A stretch of DNA of 64,000 nucleotides, from the NCBI GenBank assembly GCA_963777095.1, contig CAVZOY010000006.1, positions 248,001 through 312,000 of the forward strand, read 5' to 3'. Position 1 is the stretch's first letter; each line of letters opens with the position of its first letter. A program made the translations under genes and the position numbers. A model generated the notes under the pieces. The model made no database searches. It saw only the letters and a list, made by a program, of their open reading frames with translations, and was not told where the DNA came from. Origin of the DNA: CAVZOY01 sp963777095 (lineage in GTDB: Bacteria; Actinomycetota; Actinomycetes; Mycobacteriales; Geodermatophilaceae). Shown here in pieces: positions 53,518 through 64,000 of the stretch.

Positions 53518-53619
53518 CCCCGGAGACCGTGGTTTCGTAAATGAGAAACCGGCCCGGGCAGGTGAGCGACGTCGCCACGTAGACTCGGCAGACGAACCAG
53601 TCGACCGTCAGGAGCGCTC

Positions 53620-54706
53620 GTGCCGCCCGTTGTGGACCCCGAGGCCGCGCTTCGTGACCTCCTCGGCCGCATCGCTCCCGGGCACGGCGCTGCGGGACGG
53701 TCTCGAGCGCATCCTCGCGGGCCGCACCGGCGCGCTCATCGTGCTGGGCTACGACCGGGTGGTGGAGTCCCTCTGCACCGGCGGATTCGCCCTCGACGTG
53801 GCCCTGTCGGCCACCCGCCTGCGGGAACTGGCCAAGATGGACGGCGCGGTGATCGTCTCCTACGACGGCACCCGGATCGTGCGCGCCGGCGTCCACCTGA
53901 TGCCCGACCCGACGGTGCCCACCGAGGAGTCGGGAACCCGGCACCGCACGGCCGAGCGGGTCGCCGTGCAGACCGGCTTCCCGGTGATCTCGGTGAGCCA
54001 GTCGATGCACATCATCAGCGTCTACGTGGCCGGCCGCCGCTACACGCTCGAGCACCCCACGACGATCCTCGCCCGCGCCAACCAGGCCCTGGCGGCACTC
54101 GAGCGCTACAAGCTGCGCCTCGACGAGGTGGCCAGCACCCTCTCGGCGCTGGAGATCGAGGACCTGGTCACGGTGCGGGACGCGATGAGCGTCAGCCAGC
54201 GACTGGAGATGGTCCGGCGGATCGCCGACGAGATCGAGGGCTTCGTCGTCGAGCTCGGCACCGACGGCCGACTGCTCGCGCTGCAGCTCGACGAGATGCT
54301 CGCCGGGGTCGAGGAGGACCGCGGCCTGCTCGTCCGCGACTACCTGCCCGACGCCGGGCGCCGGCCGAAGAGCATCGAGCAGGTCCTCACCGACCTGCGG
54401 GCGCTCTCCGCCACCGAGCTGCTGGACCTCTCCGCCGTGGCGCGCTGCTACGGGCTGCCGACCTCGCCCGACGCACTCGACTCACCGGTCAGCCCGCGCG
54501 GCTACCGGCTGCTGGCCCGGGTCCCCCGGCTGCCCAGCGGCATCATCGACCGGCTGGTCGACCACTTCGGCGGGCTGCAGAAGCTGCTGGCCGCCACGAT
54601 CGAGGACCTGCTCGCGGTCGAGGGCGTCGGCGAGGCGCGGGCCCGCGGCATCCGCGAGGGCCTGTCCCGGCTGGCCGAGACCTCGATCCTCGACCGCTAC
54701 AGCTGA
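53620..54706 (+). CDS. disA: Diadenylate cyclase DisA (one +1 frameshift)
   Basis: 361 aa after skipping one G near 53681 (CCCGGGCACG for CCCGGCACG). The join gives LLGRIAPGTALRDGLERILA. The DAC domain carries KMDGAVIVSYDG (DGA motif) and SGTRHRTAERVAVQT (RHR motif), both needed for c-di-AMP synthesis. A helical linker and a C-terminal HhH DNA-binding domain (IEDLLAVEGVGEARARGIRE) follow. GTG 53620 has AGGAG five bases upstream. Scans DNA and makes c-di-AMP; co-located with radA. Confidence 0.9.
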
Positions 54707-54719
54707 GCCTCACGAGGCC

Positions 54720-55411
54720 TCAGGTGAGCCGGATGCGGCGGTCCGGGGTCGTCTTGGTGTCCAGCCGTCCCCGCAGCACGTAGACGCCGGCCGCCGGTGT
54801 CGTCCGCTCGCCGGCGCAGCCCGGCTCGCTGGTGAGCCCGCTCCAGTCGGTCTCGAGGGCCACGGCCTGGCGCGGGACGAGGGTGCGGCGGGCGTCGCTC
54901 TTCTCCGGGCGGCAGTCGTTGCTGCCCCACACCCGGTCGCCGCCGGCGTCGAACAGCTCGATCTCCTGCAGGTCCTTGTCGAGCCGCCGGACGCAGGCCA
55001 CCTCGGAGACGTTGCGGACGACGATCTCCAGCGTCGGGGTGCTGCCCGCCGGCACTCGGCGTGGGCGCCCGCATCGTCAGCTCGATCATCTCGTCGGTGC
55101 ACGGGCCGCCCGGAGTGGGCGCGGCCTTCGACGGCGCGGGCGTCCGGCGCGCCTCGGGCATCGGCGTTCCGGGAGCGGTGTCCGGCGTGCGGACCGACGC
55201 GAGCGACGGCAGCACCAGCTCGAGCGCCGGGGTCGGCACCGCCCGGCGCGTGGTGGCCGCCGCCGGCCGCGGTCGATCCCTCACCGGGCGGGTCCACGAG
55301 GCGCAGGATCAGCCAGCCGCCGCCGGCGAGCAGCGCGATCAGCACGGCGAGCACGATCAACCGGCGCCGCCAGTAGACGCGCGCAGGCAGCCGGCCGACC
55401 GGGTGGAGCAC
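54720..55411 (-). CDS. Rv3587c-like membrane-anchored protein (two +1 frameshifts)
   Basis: About 229 aa after removing extra bases near 55276 and 55056. An N-terminal signal anchor (RLIVLAVLIALLAGGGWLIL) and a Pro/Thr-rich linker lead to an extracytoplasmic domain: CTDEMIELTMRAPT, TPTLEIVVRNVSEVACVRRL, VWGSNDCRPEKSDARRTLVP and GVYVLRGRLDTKTTPDRRIR. Position between disA and mutY equals M. tuberculosis Rv3587c. Two Cys pairs suggest disulfides. Function unknown. Confidence 0.72.
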
Positions 55412-55482
55412 CCCGCGAACGCTAGCGGCCGGGCCGTTCCCCGCCCGCGGCGGCGCGCCGATCCCCCGGGCGGGCAGACTGG

Positions 55483-56378
55483 GTGCCCGTGACCGCCGCC
55501 CCGTCCGCGCTGCCGGAGACCGGCGACGCGATCGTCGACTGGTACGCCACCGCCGCGCGGGACCTGCCGTGGCGGCGGCCGGACGTCGACGCGTGGGCGG
55601 TGCTGGTCAGCGAGGTCATGCTGCAGCAGACGCCGGTGGCGCGCGTCGAACCGGTCTGGCGGGAGTGGATGGCGCGCTGGCCCGAGCCCGGCGGCCCTGG
55701 CCGCAGCGACGCCGGCCGACGTCATCCGCGCCTGGGGCAAGCTCGGCTATCCCCGGCGGGCCCTACGGCTGCGAGAGGCCGCCGTCGCCATCGCCGAACG
55801 GCACGGCGGCGTCGTCCCGTCGTCCGTGCCGGAGCTCGAGGCGCTGCCGGGCATCGGCACGTACACCGCGCGCGCCGTCGCCTGCTTCGGGTACGGACAG
55901 GCACAGCCGGTGGTCGACACGAACGTGCGCAGGGTGGTGGCCCGGCTGCTGCACGGCCGGGCGGAGGCGGGCGACCGCCCGGGCCGCCGATCTGGCCGAC
56001 ATCGCCGCGCTGACCCCGGTCGACCCGGACCGGGCGGTGCGCTTCTCGGTGGCCGCCATGGAGCTCGGGGCGCTGGTCTGCGTCGCCGGCACGCCGCGGT
56101 GCCCCGCCTGCCCGGTCCGCGACCGATGCGCCTGGCGCCTGGCCGGGTGCCCGCCGCACGAGGGGCCGGCCCGTCGGGTGCAGAAGTTCGCCGGCACCGA
56201 TCGGCAGGTGCGCGGCCGGCTGCTCGACGTGCTGCGGGCGGCGTCCGGTCCGGTGCCGGCGGAAGCGCTGGAGCCGGCCTGGGACGACGCCGTCCAGCGC
56301 TCGCGATGCCTCGACTCACTGCTCGTCGACGGCCTGGTCGAGCAGACGCCCGACGGCCGGTTCCGCCTCCCCCACTGA
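55483..56378 (+). CDS. mutY: A/G-specific adenine glycosylase MutY (two +1 frameshifts)
   Basis: About 297 aa when extra bases near 55691 and 55979 are skipped. Catalytic Glu in VSEVMLQQTPVARVEP; HhH LPGIGTYTARAVACFG with catalytic Asp in PVVDTNVRRVVARLL. The 4Fe-4S ligands are C-x6-C-x2-C-x5-C in VCVAGTPRCPACPVRDRCAW. It removes adenine mispaired with 8-oxoguanine. GTG 55483. The gene ends inside repeat B copy 2. The NUDIX-like C-terminal domain of longer MutY proteins is absent, as in other actinobacteria. Confidence 0.87.
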
Positions 56379-56486
56379 TGATCAGGTGACCTGACCGTCG
56401 GTGGTCCTGGCTCAGCTGGTGGGGTCCTGGCTCAGTGTCGATCGTGAGCCTGGACCCTGTCGATCAGCCGACCTGATCAACATCAG
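56375..56486. repeat. Dispersed palindromic element, family B, copy 2
   Basis: Bounded by inverted ends CTGATGATCAGGT (56375 on) and ACCTGATCAACATCAG (to 56486). The interior has GGGTCCTGGCTCA / TGAGCCTGGACCC as an imperfect hairpin and aligns with 11544-11622. The mutY stop lies within the left end. Confidence 0.8.
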
Positions 56487-56507
56487 CGCGATCACCGGGG
56501 ACGACGA

Positions 56508-56541
56508 AGGGGCCGGCTCCGCGGATGCGGAACCGGCCCCT
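56508..56541. terminator. Terminator after clpC
   Basis: AGGGGCCGGCTCCGC (56508-56522) pairs with GCGGAACCGGCCCCT (56527-56541) with one mismatch and a four-base loop. Just downstream of the clpC stop on the minus strand. Confidence 0.8.
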
Positions 56542-56562
56542 GTCGTCGTGCGGTCTAGCGGG

Positions 56563-59112
<2,550 letters not shown>

Positions 59113-59309
59113 GTGCTGTTTCTCCTCTGACCGGCTGGTCCGGCACTGCCCTTCCGGAGGTCTCTGGAAAGGGGCACCCGACGTGAGTCCGTCGGCGCTG
59201 GGGCACCGGTCTCCACTGTAGTCGCGGACCACCCCGCCCGTCGGGAGCCGACGGGACGGTGGATGGCTGACCGGTCCAACCGACGGCGCGCAGTGGGTGT
59301 TCCTCGCTG

Positions 59310-59328
59310 GTTACGCCGTCAGCGCAAC
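59310..59328. promoter_or_regulatory. Candidate ClgR box upstream of clpC
   Basis: GTTACGC-CGTCA-GCGCAAC: arms symmetric at six of seven positions and close to the ClgR consensus with CGC-N5-GCG core. It lies in the 305-base region between clpC and the lsr2 terminator, in which nothing else is recognised. Confidence 0.55.
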
Positions 59329-59417
59329 GGCGTGCCGGGCCATAGCACATCGATCGGGGCGGCGTGTCCGACGACCACACCCGCCACGGCGGCCACTGCA
59401 GCCCGTCAAACGACACC

Positions 59418-59448
59418 GGCCCGGCATCCCGAGAAGGGATGCCGGGCC
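59418..59448. terminator. Terminator after lsr2
   Basis: GGCCCGGCATCCC (59418-59430) pairs perfectly with 59436-59448 around loop GAGAA. Downstream of the lsr2 stop on the minus strand. Confidence 0.88.
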
Positions 59449-59469
59449 GATGACCGGTTGATCAGGCGT

Positions 59470-59814
59470 TCAGTGCGCGGCCTCGTAGGCCTCGACCACG
59501 CTGGCCGGGATGCGACCACGGTCGCTGACGGCGTGACCGTTCTTGCGGGCCCAGTCGCGGATCGCGCCGGCCTGCTCGCGGTCCATCCGACCGCCGGTGC
59601 TGCGACCGCGTCCGCCACCGGAGGAACGACCACCGCGGCCCACCTTGCGAGCCGCCGAGACGTAGCGCGAGAACACGTCGCGCAGCTCCTTGGCGTTCTT
59701 GTCCGCCAGGTCGATCTCGTACGAGGTGCCGTCGAGCGAGAAACTCACGGTCTCGTCGGCGGGAAGGTTCTCGTCGAGGTCGTCGCTCAGGATGACCTGG
59801 ACCTTGCGAGCCAT
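59470..59814 (-). CDS. lsr2: Lsr2 nucleoid-associated protein (H-NS-like)
   Basis: 114 aa. The N-terminal dimerisation domain (MARKVQVILSDDLDEN ... VSFSLDGTSYEIDLADKNAK) and a Gly/Arg linker precede the C-terminal DNA-binding domain (MDREQAGAIRDWARKNGHAV ... RGRIPASVVEAYEAAH). The RGR loop inserts into the AT-rich minor groove. It silences foreign DNA. ATG 59814. The 130-base upstream gap is the least GC-rich stretch nearby, fitting Lsr2 autoregulation (inference). Confidence 0.96.
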   Translation of the reverse strand: MARKVQVILSDDLDENLPADETVSFSLDGTSYEIDLADKNAKELRDVFSRYVSAARKVGRGGRSSGGGRGRSTGGRMDREQAGAIRDWARKNGHAVSDRGRIPASVVEAYEAAH

Positions 59815-59944
59815 TCGGTTCCTCACTTCTGGAGACAATTCAGGCCGCCGAAGCGGCGGCACGTCCATTCCACCACACCGGCACACCAATTAGCCAATGG
59901 CCAAGGGACACTTCGGAGTGAAATGAGAAGCGAACCAGGCTCGT

Positions 59945-61448
<1,504 letters not shown>

Positions 61449-61459
61449 GGGCCGAAAGA

Positions 61460-62269
61460 CTACGGACGCCGCGTCGGCGGGTGGCGATCACCCTGCTGGC
61501 GCTCGAACGCCAGCCGCAGGCCGTGCACGGTGAGGTCCGGCTCCCGCTCGGCGATCGTGCGGCAGCTGTCGACCACGAGGGGCGCCAGCCCGCCCGTGGC
61601 GACGACGAGCGGCGCAACCCCGAACGAGGCGACCAGCTCGGCGGCGATCCGGCCCACCAGCCCGTCGACGAGGCCCGCGAAACCCAGCACGAGCCCGGAC
61701 TGCAGCGCCGCGACGGTGTTCTTGCCGATCGCCTGCGGCGGACAGGTCAGCTCGACCGATCGCAGCTGGGCGGCCCGGGTGGCCAACGCGTCCAGGCTCA
61801 CCTCGAGCCCGGGGGCCAGCGCGCCGCCGAGGAACTGACCGTCCGGACCGACGGCGTCCACGTTGGTCGACGTCCCGAAGTCGACGACCACGACCGGCCG
61901 GCTGCCGCCGTCGGCCCGACGGCCGAACAGCTCGTGGGCGGCGAGTGCGGTGACCACCCGGTCGGCGCCCACCTCGCGGGGGTTGTCGACGTGCAGCGGG
62001 ACGCCGGTGCGCACGCCCGGCCCGATGAGCACCACCGGCACGCTCAACGAGTCGAGCAGCTCGCGCAGCGACGGCAGCAGTGCGGGCACGGTGGAGCAGG
62101 CGGCCACCCCGGTGATCTCGGCCCCGCCCAGCAGCCCGAGCCAGACCAGCCGGAGCTCGTCGGCGGTGGCCCGCGGGGCGGTCGTGACCCGCCAGGAGCC
62201 CACCCGGCGCTCGCCGTCGAAGGTGGCGAGGACGGTCTGGCTGTTGCCGACGTCGACGGTCAGCAGCAC
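61460..62269 (-). CDS. coaX: Type III pantothenate kinase
   Basis: 269 aa ASKHA-fold kinase. TVDVGNSQTVLATFDG (phosphate-1), VVVVDFGTSTNVDAVGPDGQ (phosphate-2), GGALAPGLEVSLDALATRAA and VATGGLAPLVV match CoaX, which phosphorylates pantothenate in CoA synthesis. GTG 62269. Clustered with panD and panC, so the window encodes consecutive steps of vitamin B5/CoA formation. Confidence 0.95.
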   Translation of the reverse strand: MLLTVDVGNSQTVLATFDGERRVGSWRVTTAPRATADELRLVWLGLLGGAEITGVAACSTVPALLPSLRELLDSLSVPVVLIGPGVRTGVPLHVDNPREVGADRVVTALAAHELFGRRADGGSRPVVVVDFGTSTNVDAVGPDGQFLGGALAPGLEVSLDALATRAAQLRSVELTCPPQAIGKNTVAALQSGLVLGFAGLVDGLVGRIAAELVASFGVAPLVVATGGLAPLVVDSCRTIAEREPDLTVHGLRLAFERQQGDRHPPTRRP

Positions 62270-62272
62270 CCG

Positions 62273-62698
62273 CTACCCCCGGCCGGCGACGACGTCGCCG
62301 CGGCGCTGCTCCGGCATCCCCGGCGCGGGCTGCGCGGGGTCGGCACCCAGCTCGACGACGCGGTTGGCGCCGTCGACGTGCACGACGCGGGGCAGGTAGC
62401 TCTTGGCCTCCGTCTCGTCCATGACGCCGTAGCTGATCAGGATCACCAGGTCGCCCGGGTGGACCAGGTGCGCGGCCGCGCCGTTGATGCCGATGACGCC
62501 GCTGCCCCGCTCCCCCGGGATCACGTAGGTCTCCAGCCGGGCGCCGTTGGTGACGTCGACGATGGCCACCTGCTCGCCCGGCAGCAGGTCGGCGGCGTCC
62601 AGCAGGTCCTCGTCGACGGTCACCGAGCCGACGTAGTGCAGATCGGCCTGGGTCACCGTCGCACGATGGATCTTGGACTTGAGCATCGTGCGCATCAT
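62273..62698 (-). CDS. panD: Aspartate 1-decarboxylase (pyruvoyl)
   Basis: 141 aa. LKSKIHRATVTQADLHYVGS VTVDE contains the Gly-Ser self-cleavage site that yields the pyruvoyl group; VIGINGAAAHLVHPGDLVIL is also typical. Makes beta-alanine for pantothenate. ATG 62698 overlaps the panC stop (ATGA); a second ATG four codons on (MLKSKIH) is an alternative start. The C-terminal 25 residues are a variable tail. Confidence 0.95.
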   Translation of the reverse strand: MMRTMLKSKIHRATVTQADLHYVGSVTVDEDLLDAADLLPGEQVAIVDVTNGARLETYVIPGERGSGVIGINGAAAHLVHPGDLVILISYGVMDETEAKSYLPRVVHVDGANRVVELGADPAQPAPGMPEQRRGDVVAGRG

Positions 62699-63546
62699 GC
62701 GGGGGCTCCCAGCGTCACGGGGACGTTGTCGATCAGGCGGGTGGTGCCGGCGCGGGCGGCGACGAGCAGGCGACCGGCCCCGGCGGCGGGGGCCGGGCCG
62801 AGGTCGGGGTCGGTCAGTGCCAGGTAGTCGAGGCTCAGGGACGGCTCGGCGCCGAGCTCGGCCCGGGCGGCCGCCAGGACGGCGTCGGCCCCCTGCCGGC
62901 CGGCGGCCGCGCCCGCGCGCAGCGCGCGGGACAGGACGACGGCGGCGGCGCGCTGGGGCGGATCGAGGTACCGGTTGCGGCTGGACAGCGCCAGGCCGTC
63001 GGCCTCGCGCACGGTCGGCACCCCCACGACCTCGACGCCGAGGGCGAGCTCACCGGCCATGGCCCGGATCAGCGTGAGCTGCTGGTAGTCCTTCTCGCCG
63101 AAGAACGCCAGGTCGGGCCGGACCAGGCCGAACAGCTTCGCGACCACGGTCAGCACTCCGGCGAAGTGCCCGGGGCGTACGGCGCCCTCGAGCACGTCGC
63201 CCAGCGGGCCGGGCTCGACGGTGACGCCGGCCGCCCCGGGCGGGTAGACCTCGTCGACCGAGGGGTGGAACACCAGGTCGGCGCCCTCCTCGGCGAGCGC
63301 GGCGAGGTCGGTGTCCCAGGTGCGGGGGTAGCGGTCGAAGTCCTCGCCCGGCCCGAACTGGGTCGGGTTGACGAAGACCGAGACGACGACGGACGCCGCC
63401 TGATCGCGGGCGGCGCGCACCAACCGGCGGTGCCCCTCGTGCAGCGCGCCCATGGTCGGCACCAGCGCGACGGGACCGGGCAGGTCGGTCCGCCGCTTGC
63501 GCAGGTCGGCGACGGTCTCGGCGACGGCGGGTTGCGCCGCGTTCAC
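62695..63546 (-). CDS. panC: Pantothenate synthetase
   Basis: 283 aa. VPTMGALHEGHRRLVRAA (HxGH), VSVFVNPTQFGPGEDFDRYP, AFFGEKDYQQLTLIRAM and ALSSRNRYLDPPQRAAA identify PanC, which joins pantoate and beta-alanine with ATP. GTG 63546 overlaps the stop of the upstream DUF2520 gene. Operon DUF2520-panC-panD-coaX-lysS matches Rv3603c-Rv3598c. Confidence 0.96.
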   Translation of the reverse strand: MNAAQPAVAETVADLRKRRTDLPGPVALVPTMGALHEGHRRLVRAARDQAASVVVSVFVNPTQFGPGEDFDRYPRTWDTDLAALAEEGADLVFHPSVDEVYPPGAAGVTVEPGPLGDVLEGAVRPGHFAGVLTVVAKLFGLVRPDLAFFGEKDYQQLTLIRAMAGELALGVEVVGVPTVREADGLALSSRNRYLDPPQRAAAVVLSRALRAGAAAGRQGADAVLAAARAELGAEPSLSLDYLALTDPDLGPAPAAGAGRLLVAARAGTTRLIDNVPVTLGAPA

Positions 63547-64000
63547 AGCGACTCCGCCGAATCGGCGGTGGCGGACAGCAGGTCGAGCAGCGGCGCGGCC
63601 TCGTGCCGCTTGAGCCGGCCGGCGGCCAGCGCACGCTCCGTCGTCCGGCGGGCCAGCGCGACGTAGGCGTCGACCGAGGCCGGTGCGCGCTCGGTGAGCG
63701 TGTCCAGGTGCTCGGCGACCGTGCCGACGTCCCCGCGGCTGACGGGGCCGGTGAGTCCGCGGTCGCCGCGGCGCAGTCCGTTGTCGAGGGCGGCCGTGAG
63801 CAGCGGCGTCAGCACCGACGCGGGTGAGGGAACGCCGGCCGCGCGGAGCAGGTCGGCCGCCTCGGCGACCAGCGTCACCAGGTGGTTCGCGCCGGTGACC
63901 AGGGCGGCGTGGTACAGCCGCCGGTCCTCCTCGGCGACGAAGAACGGCTCGCCACCCATCTCGAGCACGAGCGTCTCGGCGACCGGGCGGTGCTCGGGAC
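63543..64000 (-). CDS. DUF2520 / Rossmann-like protein, N-terminus beyond window
   Basis: The C-terminal 151 codons are visible; the frame stays open to the window edge. EMGGEPFFVAEEDRRLYHAA, LVTGANHLVTLVAEAADLLR and PLLTAALDNGLRRGDRGLTG PVSRGD match the helical DUF2520 half of proteins related to 6-phosphogluconate dehydrogenase-like oxidoreductases (Rv3603c). The Rossmann half lies outside. Coupled to panC by a four-base overlap (GTGA). Confidence 0.88.
   Translation of the reverse strand, partial: PEHRPVAETLVLEMGGEPFFVAEEDRRLYHAALVTGANHLVTLVAEAADLLRAAGVPSPASVLTPLLTAALDNGLRRGDRGLTGPVSRGDVGTVAEHLDTLTERAPASVDAYVALARRTTERALAAGRLKRHEAAPLLDLLSATADSAESL

Overview
The window is a very GC-rich, gene-dense chromosomal segment of an actinobacterium. 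Synteny and protein style suggest Geodermatophilaceae or a close relative; this is inferred from gene content and order, without a database search. Actinobacterial markers include Lsr2, CarD, LpqE, DisA, ClpC, duplicated CIRCE operators at groEL, many GTG starts and families such as DUF3263, DUF5313 and DUF6458. From rlmB to the end (about 43-64 kb) the order rlmB-cysS-ispF-ispD-carD / lpqE-radA-disA / Rv3587c-like / mutY / clpC-lsr2-lysS-coaX-panD-panC-DUF2520 follows the Mycobacterium tuberculosis block Rv3579c-Rv3603c, with a subtilase, a UbiA-family enzyme and a sigma-factor operon inserted.

Layout. 0-7.7 kb: XPB-type helicase and its helicase-associated partner, a cyclopropane fatty-acid synthase, a PIN-domain gene without a usable stop, and a second DEAH helicase. 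7.7-11.6 kb: a giant ATPase-LuxR regulator preceded by two overlapping tiny arginine-tailed ORFs, then DUF6458. 11.6-16.1 kb: M20 hydrolase, HD hydrolase, DUF4031, Gfo/Idh oxidoreductase, DUF72, VOC protein. 16.2-20.2 kb: groEL with two CIRCE sites, cspA with a tandemly repeated terminator, and thrC preceded by an S-box (SAM) riboswitch whose closing helix runs into the Shine-Dalgarno. 20.2-28.5 kb: HAD phosphatase, an ABC exporter whose ATPase is fused to a secreted-type hydrolase, LytR_C, DUF3263, EamA/RarD and CBS proteins. 28.6-33 kb: DUF5313, a divergent pair of dipeptide-type permeases, tRNA-Thr(TGT), a BtrH/DUF4872 protein. 32.7-34.7 kb: MarR regulator with three operator copies facing DoxX and an NADP-dependent oxidoreductase. 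34.7-38.3 kb: XRE-cupin/B3-B4/PaiB operon divergent from a Cys/Met-metabolism PLP enzyme. 38-43 kb: membrane protein, universal stress protein, HtrA-like protease, DUF445. 43-64 kb: the conserved block above.

Two cross-cutting observations matter to a reader. First, about 24 single-base disruptions were found in otherwise intact genes (including essential lysS, disA and mutY) and every one is a +1 insertion; this most likely reflects insertion-biased sequencing error, so the affected genes are annotated as full-length CDSs with the shift position stated. Second, at least two families of dispersed palindromic elements sit at gene ends: a 42-46 bp hairpin (copies near 5.2 and 21.0 kb) and an approximately 80-110 bp element (copies near 11.6 and 56.4 kb).
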